64,000 nt of DNA from Alcanivoracaceae bacterium (GCA_002706085.1 PAJO01000054.1:1-64000); one strand, 5' to 3'; shown: positions 10,779-20,048, numbered from the stretch's first letter. Numbers and translations are program-made. The notes: generated by a model from the sequence alone, not told the origin.

Positions 10779-12789
10779 TTACACCGACCTTCCGCCCTTC
10801 TCCGAGATCAAGCCGGAGCATGTGCTGCCCGCTGTCGAGCAGCTGGTCGCGCAGGGGCGTGCCCGTATCGAGCAGGTGCTGGCGGCGGGACAATTTGATT
10901 ACGCCAGTCTGGTGCAGGCGCTGGATGAGGAAGATGACCGTCTCGGCAAGGCCTTCGGCCCGGCCGGGCACCTCAACGCCGTTGCCCAGAATGAGGCCCT
11001 GCGTAATGCCTACAATAGTTGTCTGCCCCTGCTCAGCGAATACGGCACCGAAGTGGGACAGAACGCGGCTTTGTGTGCCGCCTATCAGTCCCTGCGCGAC
11101 AGTGCGCAATGGGATTCGCTGACCGAGGCCCAGCAGAAAGATATCGACAATACCCTGCGGGATTTTCGTTTGTCCGGGGTGGACCTGCCGGAAGACAAGA
11201 AAGCCGAGTACATGGCCAATTCCAAACGGTTGTCCGAGCTCACCAGCACCTTTTCAGACAACGTGCTGGATGCCACCCAGGCCTGGAGCAAGCACGTGAC
11301 CGATGAGGCCGAGCTGGAGGGGTTGCCTGAAAGCGCCCGTGCCGGGGCAGCCGATCGCGCCAACGCGGAAGGCAAGGAAGGCTGGTTGCTGACACTGGAT
11401 GCGCCGGTGTTCATCGCGGTGATGAGCCATTGCAGGAACGCTGCGTTGCGAGAGGAAATGTACACCGCCTGGACCACCAAGGCGTCGGACCAGGGCCCCC
11501 ATGCCGGCAAGTTCGACAATGCCGCGATCATGGATGAAATTCTGGCGCTGCGGCATCAGCAGGCCCAGCTGCTGGGGTTTGCCAACTATGGCGAAAAATC
11601 CCTGGCGACAAAAATGGCCCGCGATGTACAGGAAGTCATGACCTTCCTGGAAGACCTGGCGAAACGGGCCAAGCCGCAGGCAGAACAGGAACTGGCTGAA
11701 CTGAAAGCGTACGCCGCAGAGCAGGGGGCGGATGACCTGCAGCCCTGGGATATCGGTTTCTGGAGCGAGCGTCTGCGAGAGGAACGCTACAGTATTTCCG
11801 AAGAAGAACTGCGTCCGTGGTTCCCGGCAGATACCGTGATCAACGGCATGTTTGCGATTGTCGGCAAACTGTTCGGTATTCAGTTCCGGGCTCGCCAGGA
11901 CGTGGAAACCTGGCATGACGATGTGCGTTTCTATGAGCTGGTGGATGATGACGGCAGTGTTCGTGCGGCCTTCTATCTGGACATGTACGCCCGCACCGGC
12001 AAGCGCGGTGGCGCCTGGATGGATGATGCGCGCATTCGCCGCCGCCTGGCGGATGGATCGGTACAAACGCCGGTGGCCTACCTGACCTGTAATTTTGCGC
12101 CGCCCGCGGGAGGCAAGCCGGGCCTGCTGACGCACGATGAAGTGGTCACCCTGTTCCACGAATTCGGTCACGGGCTGCATCACATGCTGACCGAGCAGGA
12201 TGTGTCCGGAATTTCCGGTATCAATGGTGTCGCCTGGGATGCGGTGGAACTGCCCAGCCAGTTTCTGGAGAACTGGTGCTGGACCGAAGAAGGCATTGCC
12301 CTGATTTCCGGTCACTTCGAAAGCGGTGAACCGCTGCCGAAGGAAAAACTGGAAAAAATGCTCGCCGCCAAAAATTTCCAGAGCGCCATGCAGATGGTGC
12401 GTCAGCTGGAGTTTTCGTTGTTCGACATGCGGATTCATGCTGAGTACCAGCCGGGCATGAACCTGTATGACGTGTTGAAGGATGTGCGTGAACAGGTATC
12501 GGTGATTCAGCCGCCGGCGTTTAACCGCTTCCCCAACAGCTTTGGCCATATCTTTGCGGGCGGCTATGCGGCGGGGTATTACAGCTACAAGTGGGCGGAA
12601 GTGTTGTCTGCCGATGCCTACTCGCGCTTTGAAGAAGACGGTGAGTTCAACGAACAAACTGGCCGCGCTTTCCGTAGCGAAATTCTTGCCAAGGGCGGTA
12701 GCCGCGAACCCATGGAACTGTTCAAGGCCTTCCGGGGCCGCGAGCCCAGTGTGGAACCGCTGCTGCGTCATTCCGGTATCAACGGCTAG
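10753..12789 (+). CDS. prlC: Oligopeptidase A (M3 zinc metallopeptidase)
   Basis: Cytoplasmic oligopeptidase of the thimet family that degrades signal peptides and short peptides. 678 aa, close to the 680 aa of E. coli OpdA/PrlC. The zinc motif is LFHEFGHGLHH with H469, E470 and H473, and the downstream Glu ligand lies in the WDAVELPSQFLENWCW segment. The C-terminal substrate region FGHIFAGGYAAGYYSYKWAE is also typical. A small zinc-ribbon gene follows 56 bp downstream. Confidence 0.97.
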   Translation: MSNNNPLIDYTDLPPFSEIKPEHVLPAVEQLVAQGRARIEQVLAAGQFDYASLVQALDEEDDRLGKAFGPAGHLNAVAQNEALRNAYNSCLPLLSEYGTEVGQNAALCAAYQSLRDSAQWDSLTEAQQKDIDNTLRDFRLSGVDLPEDKKAEYMANSKRLSELTSTFSDNVLDATQAWSKHVTDEAELEGLPESARAGAADRANAEGKEGWLLTLDAPVFIAVMSHCRNAALREEMYTAWTTKASDQGPHAGKFDNAAIMDEILALRHQQAQLLGFANYGEKSLATKMARDVQEVMTFLEDLAKRAKPQAEQELAELKAYAAEQGADDLQPWDIGFWSERLREERYSISEEELRPWFPADTVINGMFAIVGKLFGIQFRARQDVETWHDDVRFYELVDDDGSVRAAFYLDMYARTGKRGGAWMDDARIRRRLADGSVQTPVAYLTCNFAPPAGGKPGLLTHDEVVTLFHEFGHGLHHMLTEQDVSGISGINGVAWDAVELPSQFLENWCWTEEGIALISGHFESGEPLPKEKLEKMLAAKNFQSAMQMVRQLEFSLFDMRIHAEYQPGMNLYDVLKDVREQVSVIQPPAFNRFPNSFGHIFAGGYAAGYYSYKWAEVLSADAYSRFEEDGEFNEQTGRAFRSEILAKGGSREPMELFKAFRGREPSVEPLLRHSGING

Positions 12790-12799
12790 GGAGCCTCAC

Positions 12800-12827
12800 C
12801 GCAGGAGCGGCGCTTGCGCCGCCCCTG
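12800..12827. repeat. GC-rich hairpin, degenerate REP-like
   Basis: GCGGCGC-TT-GCGCCGC forms a 7 bp stem in the short prlC to yheV gap. With the flanking CAGGAGC it resembles the REP class GTGGGAGCGG...CCGC found elsewhere in the window. There is no T-run, so an intrinsic terminator is less likely than a REP remnant or mRNA-stabilising hairpin. Confidence 0.4.
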
Positions 12828-12845
12828 TGTAAGAGGGGGAGCAAC

Positions 12846-13040
12846 ATGAAACGTCAGTTTATTGCCGGGGCCACGTGCCCGGAGTGTGGTCAGCAGGACA
12901 AGATTCAGCGCGTCATCGAAGGCGATCGCCAGTGGATGGAGTGTGTGTCCTGTGGTGCCAGCAAGGACCTGGATGCCAAGCCACCTGAAGCGAGCGATGC
13001 CCTGGCCAGGCCGGTCACCCTGTTGCCGCCCAAGCAATAA
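12846..13040 (+). CDS. yheV: YheV-family putative zinc-ribbon protein
   Basis: 64 aa protein with two CxxC pairs (C11PECG and C33VSCG) about 19 residues apart, a zinc ribbon. It starts at ATG 12846 after GGGGGAG. This small family (DUF2387) is commonly found next to prlC in gammaproteobacteria; its function is unknown, and nucleic acid or protein binding is only a guess from the fold. It converges with the phosphatase-like gene, with 7 bp between the stops. Confidence 0.85.
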   Translation: MKRQFIAGATCPECGQQDKIQRVIEGDRQWMECVSCGASKDLDAKPPEASDALARPVTLLPPKQ

Positions 13041-13047
13041 TGCTTCG

Positions 13048-13641
13048 TCAGCGGCCTGACCGGAACTCTGTTGTACCGGTCCCGGTTCGCTCAATGAAGG
13101 TTTTCCATTCCCCGAAAGGGGTCCAGATGCGGAGCAGGTCGGCGGCGGCCTGTTCCCTGCCCGTTCCCAGCTTCTCGATCCGGTAACGATACACAAAGGC
13201 CGACACGCGCATGTTGGCGGCGCAGTGCACCCACACCGGTAACGTTCCTACTTCTTTCATGGCAAAACAGAAACGCAGATAGTCCCATTCCGCCGGGTTT
13301 TTGAAGTCCACCGGGATATGCACGTAGCGCATGCCGAGTCGGCTGACCACGGTCGCTTCATCTTCCAGGGCGTTTTCTGCGCCGTGGGGAGCAAGATTGA
13401 TCACGGTGGCGAAGCCGGCTTCGGCAATGCGCGTGAACTGGGCCACGGTGGGCTGGCCAGAACTCGACAACGTGGAGCTGATTGGAAGGTAGTTGAAGAT
13501 CTGCTCCAGCCGCACGGCACGGGGCCCCGGCCGAAACAGGGTACGGGTAAAGCCCAGGCTGCTGCGCAGACTGTTGAAGCCGTTGAAGTAGCGGACATCA
13601 AACAGCTTGATCAGGGTTCTGATTTTGCCTGGCCTTGCCAT
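13048..13641 (-). CDS. Protein-tyrosine-phosphatase-like protein (DSP/DUF442 type)
   Basis: About 197 aa if the start is the ATG at 13641; the exact start is uncertain. The core resembles dual-specificity-like phosphatases: YLPISSTLSSSGQP, then FATVINLAPHG, YVHIPVDF and the active-site-like loop WVHCAANMRVSAF. The loop has Cys followed by Arg after four residues, not the five of a classical CX5R phosphatase, but this HCAANxRVS form recurs in the family as I recall it. Substrate unknown. Confidence 0.75.
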   Translation of the reverse strand: MARPGKIRTLIKLFDVRYFNGFNSLRSSLGFTRTLFRPGPRAVRLEQIFNYLPISSTLSSSGQPTVAQFTRIAEAGFATVINLAPHGAENALEDEATVVSRLGMRYVHIPVDFKNPAEWDYLRFCFAMKEVGTLPVWVHCAANMRVSAFVYRYRIEKLGTGREQAAADLLRIWTPFGEWKTFIERTGTGTTEFRSGR

Positions 13642-13816
13642 GGATCGGGCTCTCTGCGGTGGCGGCGAATAGGCACAGTGTTGGGGCAGTGGCAGGTTCC
13701 AGCAATGACCAATATTGCACCGCGTATACATAAACAGCCATTGCATGCCGCTCGCAGAAAGGCGGATGTTGAGTTGGGCAAGAGGGGGGGCCTCTTGCTC
13801 TCAGGGTCGAACGGTA

Positions 13817-15370
13817 TTACGTCAGCTCGGCAATGATGTTCTCCATCATCCTCTCGGCATTGGCGCCAATGGTCAGCGACGGGTTGGCTGCGCCGCTGGA
13901 ACCGGGGATGCAGGCGCCGTCCACGACGAACAGGTTATCGGTGCCGAACACCTTGCCGTTGTGATCGCACGCCACCCCCATGGCCGCGCCGCCCAGCGGA
14001 TGCCAGGTGCCCATGATGCCCAGATCCAGTAACGAGCCGCCGCCGCTGTCGAGTATCTTGTCCATGGTGTGGACCAGCGCCTGATGTGAGGGCTGGTTGG
14101 CGCCGGTATCCCAGTTGAAATCGATGCGATCGGTAAAGCGGTTGTAGCTGGCGGTGCTCATTTGGTCAGACACACACATGCCCATTTGCAGCTGGGTGCC
14201 ATCGCCACTGGTGGGGGAAGGCGAGTGCATGAAGCCGGTCGGTTTGATCGGATTGTGCATGTCGAATGCGGCAATGCTGGGCGGGCCGCCCTGAACGTCG
14301 CCGGTGCTGGCATCAATATCGTTGCGGCCCATCAGCTCATCGCCGTTGGTACCCCACTGCTGACCGATACCCTCATTGAGCGGCACGTCACCCAGAGCTT
14401 TTGCCTTGAGCAGCAGTTTGGTGGTGTTGATGGAGCCGGCGGCCATGAACAGCGACTGGCACTCGATGATGTGATTGCCCACGATGTAGCCCTTGTCGTT
14501 CACCACGTCGCAGTGGACTTCATAGGTCTTGTTCCAGCGATCACGGCGGATGTGCGACACGTTGTGCAAGGTTTCGATGGTGACGTTGCCGGTGGCCTGG
14601 GCTGCGGCCAGGTAATTACGGTCCAGGGTGTTTTTGGCGCCGCTGTTACAGCCAAATACGTACTCCCCGATGGAGGCAAACGCGGTACGTTTGCCCTGCA
14701 CTTCTTCGCGAATCACGTTCCAGTCGAAGCCCACTTCGCTACGCACCACGTCGAGCCCGGCCCGGGTGGCGTTATCGATAAAGGTGCGCATGGAAGTGTA
14801 ATTCGGCGTATTGAGGATGTCGTCGGGGATTGGGCCGCCGCTGACGTTTGCCAACAGGCGCGGGTAGTAAATCTGGTCCATGTCGTCATAAGACAGGAAG
14901 GGAAGCGCCTGTTCGAACACCTCCCGTCGAGGCTGCAGCAGAACCCCACCATACACCAGTGAACCGCCACCCAGGCCGGCCCCCACGCCGACGCCGATGG
15001 AGCCGCCGAGATGGTACTGCAGCATGCCGGTGGAGCCGGGGATGATGTGGCCCGGCTCCTGCCAGAGCATGTCGTAGCGCAGTTCATGTAGCCCCAGCCC
15101 GCCCAGGGTGGGGTAGCTGTCTTCGCCCTGGTACTGCCAGTATCGGCCGCGTTCGACCAGGGTGACGGGGATGCCGGCCTCGGCCAGCCGCAGAGTGGCG
15201 ACCGAGCCGCCAAACCCTGAGCCGATCACCACCGCTTTCTGTCGGCTGCGCCGGGTCGGGGTGAACAGCCCGGCGTGGCTGGCCGGGCTGAGACTGGCGA
15301 TGCTGGCGGCGGCACCGGCGGTGGCGCTGCGGCTCAGAAAGCGTCGGCGAGTGACCTTGTTGTTCTTCAT
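13817..15370 (-). CDS. Tat-exported GMC-family oxidoreductase (cholesterol-oxidase-like)
   Basis: 517 aa flavoprotein. The N-terminus has a twin-arginine signal (KVTRRRFLS, then a hydrophobic stretch to SHA). FAD-binding GSGFGGSVATLRLAEAG follows at about residue 50. The C-terminal GMC segments WHPLGGAAMG and GSSGAANPSLTIGANAERM are present. It starts at ATG 15370. It probably oxidises an alcohol or sterol-like substrate in the periplasm; the substrate cannot be told. It lies about 100 bp downstream of, and on the same strand as, the CocE-type hydrolase, suggesting a two-step pathway. Confidence 0.85.
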   Translation of the reverse strand: MKNNKVTRRRFLSRSATAGAAASIASLSPASHAGLFTPTRRSRQKAVVIGSGFGGSVATLRLAEAGIPVTLVERGRYWQYQGEDSYPTLGGLGLHELRYDMLWQEPGHIIPGSTGMLQYHLGGSIGVGVGAGLGGGSLVYGGVLLQPRREVFEQALPFLSYDDMDQIYYPRLLANVSGGPIPDDILNTPNYTSMRTFIDNATRAGLDVVRSEVGFDWNVIREEVQGKRTAFASIGEYVFGCNSGAKNTLDRNYLAAAQATGNVTIETLHNVSHIRRDRWNKTYEVHCDVVNDKGYIVGNHIIECQSLFMAAGSINTTKLLLKAKALGDVPLNEGIGQQWGTNGDELMGRNDIDASTGDVQGGPPSIAAFDMHNPIKPTGFMHSPSPTSGDGTQLQMGMCVSDQMSTASYNRFTDRIDFNWDTGANQPSHQALVHTMDKILDSGGGSLLDLGIMGTWHPLGGAAMGVACDHNGKVFGTDNLFVVDGACIPGSSGAANPSLTIGANAERMMENIIAELT

Positions 15371-15473
15371 GGGATTGCCTCTATATGTGCCGCTAACCTG
15401 TGGTTGAGGCTTGCGGGGTGGGGAACGCAAATGGATGAGGTGGGCGCAGGGCGCCCACCAAGGCCTTATGTGA

Positions 15474-17522
15474 TCAGTCCAGTTCGCGGGTGGGCACCAC
15501 CGGGAACACCACACTGGAAGGCAGGTCCGTCTGGTTATAGAGGGTGGTGACATTGCCGCTGACTTGCGCCTGTTGCGGCAGGGACCAGATGCCCTGCACC
15601 TGATTGCTGGGCGCGATGGAAACGCGCAGGCGCTCACCTTTCTTGACCAGTGCGGCGGCCGGGAAAATTTCCACCGGCACCAGTACCGGCTGGTTCGGAA
15701 TCAGGGGCTGCATGGAGTCACGGGTGAAGGGGTGCCAGGGCTGCATCATCACCCCGTCGATAAAGCGCGAGCGCTGTTCGTCCACGGCGCGGAAGGCGGC
15801 GGACTGAATACCGGTGGACACCGGTGTGGCCTTGCCATCCTTGCCCACCACGGACACGCGGATGGCCAGCGCCGCATGGGGCTGGGTGGCCGACATCCAG
15901 ATGTCGGCCTGCATGGGGCCGTTGATGTAGGTGTCGGATTTCAGTTTGCCGGTCTCGAAGATCAGTGCATTCTGGGCCTCTTCCACCGTGCGGTTGTCCT
16001 TGTGGCAGGCCTTGGGCAGCAACCCGTCGAGCCCCAGTGACCACTGTACAGCGCTGGCGGAGCATTCGCTGTAATCGGCAAATTCCACCGTACCATCGAC
16101 CAGATCGCCGTTGCGCTGGATATCCACATGGGGAGCCTGCGGTTCATGCATTTCGTGGCTCGCTTCGTTGTTGCCCGGCATGTCACGGGTCAGTGAACCA
16201 TCCCCGCGCAGGTACAGCCGCTGCGGTTGCAGTTTCGGGTGGGGCCAGTCGCTGGACACGTCAAAACGCGGGTTGCCGAACACCTCATGACCTTCCACGT
16301 ACTGGGTCACGTTGGGCAGGTTTTCGGCTCCGTTGTTCATGCCCTTTAGGTATTTGTCGAACCATTTCAACAACAGGGCCTGGGAGCCGGGGGCGCCGCG
16401 GGAAAAATAATTGTCGTGGCCAACAATGCCATCAAGGATGGCTTGAATATGGGCGCCCGGCAGGATCAGCAGCTTGGTGTTGACGCGATTTTTCAGGCGC
16501 TCGTACAGCAGTGGCTGATCGCGCTGAAAGATGTCGTTGCTGCCGCCAATGATGAAGGTTGGTACGTTGATCTGGTCCACGTCTTCCAGGGCAGAGCGCA
16601 CGGCCCAGAAGTCCCCGTCGTCCGTGGCGATACCGTCGTCGCCCTCCAGCCCGCCGTTGATCGTGGGCAGATACCATTCATCAATGGCGGCCACATGGTC
16701 GGCGGTGGCCTGATTGATCTGGTCCTTGTGATCCGGGTACGACAGTAGGGCGGCATCGTTGCTGACACTGAGCGTGTGGGTCAGGGTCAACCAGGTGTTG
16801 ATGAAATTGGCATTCAGCAAGCCGCCCGGTGCCACCGTGGCGCGATAGGGGTCGCCCATGGGCACTTCGGCAAAGGCCGCCTTCACCGCGGGGTGGCGTT
16901 GCTCGGCGGTGAGCAGGGTGGCAATCCCCAGATAAGAGGTGCCCGCCAGGCCCAGGTTGCCATCGAACCAGGGCTGTTCGGTAATCCAGTCGACGGTATC
17001 GCTGTAGGCTTGCTGTTCTTCCTCGCCCAGCAGCTTGCTGACACCGCTGGACATGCCAGTGCCATACACATCCACCGCTACACTGATGTAGCCGCGACGG
17101 ATCATGGCCTTGTCCTTGCCGCCGATCAGCAGGGTGGTTTGCGAGGGCAGAATGCTGCCCAGCAGCGAGCCCAGATCAATGCGGTAAGCCGTCTGGGTCA
17201 GGATCACCGGAAACGGCCCCGGAATCGGGTTGCCAAAAATGTCGGCGGGCACCGATACCAGCACCGCGATTTTTTTGCCGGACTGGGTGGGGATGAACTG
17301 CAGTGGCAGGGTGACGGCGCGGGGGTATTGCAGCGGCCGCCAGTAGCCGTCCCAGCGGGCATTGGCATTGTCGGTGAGGGGTGGGTTGGCGTCGCTCAGG
17401 GCGGTGCGGGTACCCAGGGTTGTGGTGTTGGCTGAGGCGACGCCGGCCAGCATTAGCAGTATCAACATCATCAGCAGCAAACCGAGATGGTGTGGCGCAA
17501 TACGGTGTTGTGGGTATGACAT
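15474..17522 (-). CDS. Exported CocE/NonD-family (X-Pro dipeptidyl-peptidase S15-like) hydrolase
   Basis: 682 aa. The ATG at 17522 follows AGGAGAG. A signal peptide covers about residues 1-36 (hydrophobic LLLMMLILLMLAGVASA). The alpha/beta-hydrolase nucleophile is in GLAGTSYLGI (GxSYxG), with the acid in a GGSNDIFQRDQ-type segment and His in ILPGAHIQAI. A C-terminal jelly-roll domain (from about 480) is typical of CocE esterases and S15 peptidases. The substrate may be an ester or acyl compound. It is divergent from the AraC-type regulator, which probably controls it. Confidence 0.87.
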   Translation of the reverse strand: MSYPQHRIAPHHLGLLLMMLILLMLAGVASANTTTLGTRTALSDANPPLTDNANARWDGYWRPLQYPRAVTLPLQFIPTQSGKKIAVLVSVPADIFGNPIPGPFPVILTQTAYRIDLGSLLGSILPSQTTLLIGGKDKAMIRRGYISVAVDVYGTGMSSGVSKLLGEEEQQAYSDTVDWITEQPWFDGNLGLAGTSYLGIATLLTAEQRHPAVKAAFAEVPMGDPYRATVAPGGLLNANFINTWLTLTHTLSVSNDAALLSYPDHKDQINQATADHVAAIDEWYLPTINGGLEGDDGIATDDGDFWAVRSALEDVDQINVPTFIIGGSNDIFQRDQPLLYERLKNRVNTKLLILPGAHIQAILDGIVGHDNYFSRGAPGSQALLLKWFDKYLKGMNNGAENLPNVTQYVEGHEVFGNPRFDVSSDWPHPKLQPQRLYLRGDGSLTRDMPGNNEASHEMHEPQAPHVDIQRNGDLVDGTVEFADYSECSASAVQWSLGLDGLLPKACHKDNRTVEEAQNALIFETGKLKSDTYINGPMQADIWMSATQPHAALAIRVSVVGKDGKATPVSTGIQSAAFRAVDEQRSRFIDGVMMQPWHPFTRDSMQPLIPNQPVLVPVEIFPAAALVKKGERLRVSIAPSNQVQGIWSLPQQAQVSGNVTTLYNQTDLPSSVVFPVVPTRELD

Positions 17523-17624
17523 GGTTGAGCTCTCCTGAAATCCTTTTCTCTGGCAGGGCCAGAAAGGGGTGTTGTTATTAGCGCCGGGAGAGCATGTCAC
17601 TGGCCGACAGGGTCGATAACCCCG

Positions 17625-17676
17625 AAAAGTGACACAAGTGGCATCAAATAGTGCCTAACTGCGTTAAAAGTGACGC
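17625..17676. promoter_or_regulatory. Candidate AraC-type operator: direct repeats in the divergent promoter region
   Basis: In the 283 bp gap between the hydrolase and the AraC gene, AAAAGTGACAC (17625-17635) is repeated as AAAAGTGACGC (17666-17676), 41 bp apart, close to four helical turns; a weaker CAAGTGGCA lies at 17635-17643. Same-face direct repeats near a divergent AraC gene are what such regulators bind. The rest of the gap shows no other clear signal. Prediction only. Confidence 0.35.
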
Positions 17677-17805
17677 TATTGTTCGTGTTTGTGAAAGGAT
17701 GTCGAAAGCCGACTAAGAGAGTTTTCGTAATGCCAACTGGCTGATTTTTCGACAATAAGGCAGAGAACTGCCGGACAACAAGAAATCAGAAAGTCAGGAA
17801 AAAGA

Positions 17806-18870
17806 ATGAGAAAGGATGCGAATTTGGACGCCCGGGCAGGGGAGTGCCTGGCGGTGTCCACACCCGGTCGGGTGCGTGCGGAGATTATCGATCTCTATCT
17901 GCAGATCTGTGAGCGCTTTGGCCACCCTCGTGAGCATACGCTGGCAGCCACCGGTCTGCGCGAGCGCCATGTGAATCCGGTGGATGGCTGGGTTAGCCAG
18001 GGCACCGTGGAAGCCTTGTTTCAATACCGGATCGGACACCCTTCGCAGCCGATTCACGGTCTCAGCATCATGGGCCTGCTGGACCCGGCGAATACCGGGT
18101 TGCTCGGGTATCTGTGCCTGAGTTGCCTCAACGTCAACGACCTGTTCCATTCACTGGAGACGTTCGGGCCGCTGGTCAGCAACCTGTTTCAGCCGCGCAG
18201 TGAACACCATCCCGGCAAGCTGCTATGGCAGGTGGATCTGGGTTACCGCGATCCGGTGTTGCATCAGGACAGTACCGAAATGGTGTTGGGCGCCATGGCG
18301 ATTCTGATCCAGAAGATGAATCCGGCGGCTTTGCGGCAGGTGAGCTTTCGGCACCAGCCGGTGCAAATCAATGGGACCATCAGTCGCGCGTATCAGGAGG
18401 TGTTCCACTGCCCGGTGTATTTCGGCCGGCCCTGTTCGGCGCTGGAGCTGGATCCGCAATCGGTGCAGCGAAAGACCTTCAGTGGCAGCTCGGTGGTGTT
18501 TCGCGCGCTCACCCAGCAAGCCAGCCGGATGCTTCAACGCATCAGCAGCCCGGATCTGGTTGCCCGGGTAAAACAGGAAGTGGACGGAATGCTGTCGGAA
18601 GGCATGATCAGCCGTGAAGCGCTGTGTGAAAGATTGGGCATCAGCTACCGCAACCTGCACCGTAAACTGAAAAGTCGGCAAACCTCTTACCAGCAATTAC
18701 TGGACGAAGTGCGTGCCGAACGTGCGGTCGCAGCATTGAGCGACGGTCATGCCAATCTTGAAGCGTTGGCGGATTCGCTGGCGTTCAGCAGTGCGAAGTC
18801 CTTTTCGCGGTGGTTCGTCAGCCAGTTTGGTGTGTCCCCCTGCCGTTTCCAGCAACAGAACGGAGCGTGA
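17806..18870 (+). CDS. AraC-family transcriptional regulator with arabinose-binding-type N-terminal domain
   Basis: 354 aa. Residues about 20-210 form the ligand-binding domain of the OruR/ArgR-like group (PF12625 type); residues about 255-350 are the double helix-turn-helix (ALCERLGISYRNLHRKLKS and LADSLAFSSAKSFSRWF). The start is ATG 17806 after AGGAAAA. It is divergent from the hydrolase/oxidoreductase pair, so a local activator responding to the pathway substrate is the natural inference. Confidence 0.9.
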   Translation: MRKDANLDARAGECLAVSTPGRVRAEIIDLYLQICERFGHPREHTLAATGLRERHVNPVDGWVSQGTVEALFQYRIGHPSQPIHGLSIMGLLDPANTGLLGYLCLSCLNVNDLFHSLETFGPLVSNLFQPRSEHHPGKLLWQVDLGYRDPVLHQDSTEMVLGAMAILIQKMNPAALRQVSFRHQPVQINGTISRAYQEVFHCPVYFGRPCSALELDPQSVQRKTFSGSSVVFRALTQQASRMLQRISSPDLVARVKQEVDGMLSEGMISREALCERLGISYRNLHRKLKSRQTSYQQLLDEVRAERAVAALSDGHANLEALADSLAFSSAKSFSRWFVSQFGVSPCRFQQQNGA

Positions 18871-19065
18871 CAGGCGGTGCATCCACCCGTGAGAGGCGAT
18901 CATCGTTGTTTGCTACAGGTTTATCGACAGCGCAAGGCCGAGGGAGCGAAGACGGTTTTTCTCTGTGATCTCAGAATTCTCTGTGGTGAAAACGCTTTTG
19001 ATCCAGGCCTGGAATCGCGCCGATAGCGACGCTCTTACAGCAAACCGGGACTAGATAAAGAGCCA

Positions 19066-19095
19066 TAAAAAAGGGCCGCAATGCGGCCCTTTTTC
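19066..19095. terminator. Bidirectional intrinsic terminator between the AraC gene and fpr
   Basis: AAAAAAGGGCCGC-AAT-GCGGCCCTTTTT: a 7-8 bp GC stem with an A-run before and a T-run after, so it works on both strands. It serves the leftward fpr transcript (stop at 19123) and could stop rightward read-through. The remaining stretch from 18871 to 19065 shows no gene or other recognised element. Confidence 0.85.
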
Positions 19096-19122
19096 TTGGC
19101 GTGTTGTCGTGACGCGTGCTGT

Positions 19123-19899
19123 CTACTTCTCTACAAACGCCCGCTCGATCACGTACTCACCCAGTTCGCCGCCACGGGTTTCCTTGAACCCCCAGTCGTC
19201 GAGGATGGCGGTGGTGTCCTTGAGCATGGCCGGGCTGCCGCACAGCATGAAGCGGTCGTTTTCCAGGCTTGGCTTGGAAAGGCCCAAGTCCTCGAAGAGT
19301 TTGCCGCTGGTCATCAGGTCGGTGAGGCGGCCTTGGTTGCGGAACGGCTCACGGGTGACCGTGGGGTAGTACAGCAGCTTGCCTTTCAGGAATTCACCAA
19401 AGAACTCATTGTTGGGCAGTTCGTTTTCGATGGTGTCCTGGTAGGCCAGTTCGGAGACATGACGCACACCGTGGGTCAGGATCACGCGGTCGAACTGGTC
19501 GTAAATCTCCGGGTCACGGATGATGCTCATGAACGGGGCCAGGCCGGTGCCGGTGGACAGCAACCACAGGTTCTTGCCGGGCAGCAGGTGGTCTGCCACC
19601 AGGGTGCCTGTGGGCTTGCGGCTCACATAGATCTTGTCGCCCGGCTGGATTTTCTGCAGCTGTGACGTCAGTGGGCCGTCCTGCACCTTGATGCTGAAGA
19701 ACTCCAGTTCTTCTTCATAGTTGGCGCTGGCAATGGAGTAGGCGCGCAGCAGCGGGCGGCCATTGTCCTGCTCCAGACCAATCATGGTGAAATGCCCGTT
19801 CTTGAAACGGAAACCCGGGTCCCGGCTGGTAGTAAAGCTGAACAGGGTATCGTTCCAGTGACGAACGCTTGTGACGGTTTCAGTATTCAGATTAGACAT
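19123..19899 (-). CDS. fpr: Ferredoxin/flavodoxin-NADP+ reductase
   Basis: 258 aa FAD enzyme that transfers electrons between NADPH and ferredoxin or flavodoxin. FAD motif RAYSIAS and the NADP-side segment STGTGLAPFMSIIRD are present; the C-terminus ends FVEK, the bacterial subclass I ending. The gene is divergent from a LysR regulator, as fpr and finR are in Pseudomonas, where oxidative and osmotic stress induce fpr through FinR. A bidirectional terminator follows it. Confidence 0.95.
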   Translation of the reverse strand: MSNLNTETVTSVRHWNDTLFSFTTSRDPGFRFKNGHFTMIGLEQDNGRPLLRAYSIASANYEEELEFFSIKVQDGPLTSQLQKIQPGDKIYVSRKPTGTLVADHLLPGKNLWLLSTGTGLAPFMSIIRDPEIYDQFDRVILTHGVRHVSELAYQDTIENELPNNEFFGEFLKGKLLYYPTVTREPFRNQGRLTDLMTSGKLFEDLGLSKPSLENDRFMLCGSPAMLKDTTAILDDWGFKETRGGELGEYVIERAFVEK

Positions 19900-19929
19900 A
19901 GTTAAATCAGCGCTTATTCCAAAATTCCA

Positions 19930-20033
19930 GTTGGTGGAAATTTAATCGAAATGGATTTATCGGTAAAATGGGTTGTTTCGATATTTGATATCGGCAAAAT
20001 CGATATCCATTAACGATAACGATTATCATTTAA
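19930..20033. promoter_or_regulatory. fpr-finR intergenic control region with a Fur-box-like site
   Basis: The 149 bp between the divergent starts is AT-rich and full of dyads, including CGATAT-tt-GATATCG near 19980-19993, a possible LysR (T-N11-A type) site. GATAACGATTATCATTTAA at 20015-20033 matches 14 of 19 positions of the Fur consensus and lies 15 bp upstream of the regulator ATG. Binding by FinR and by Fur is inferred from sequence only. Confidence 0.4.
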
Positions 20034-20048
20034 TCACGGAAAGCAATC

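Noticed and set aside
11254-12771. 505-codon antisense open frame across prlC
   Set aside because: Opposite the well-conserved oligopeptidase; no family resemblance. Typical GC-rich shadow.
16776-17435. Long plus-strand open frame inside the CocE hydrolase gene
   Set aside because: Antisense shadow in GC-rich coding DNA; no ribosome site and low-complexity Gly/Gln/His composition, while the minus strand shows clear hydrolase motifs.
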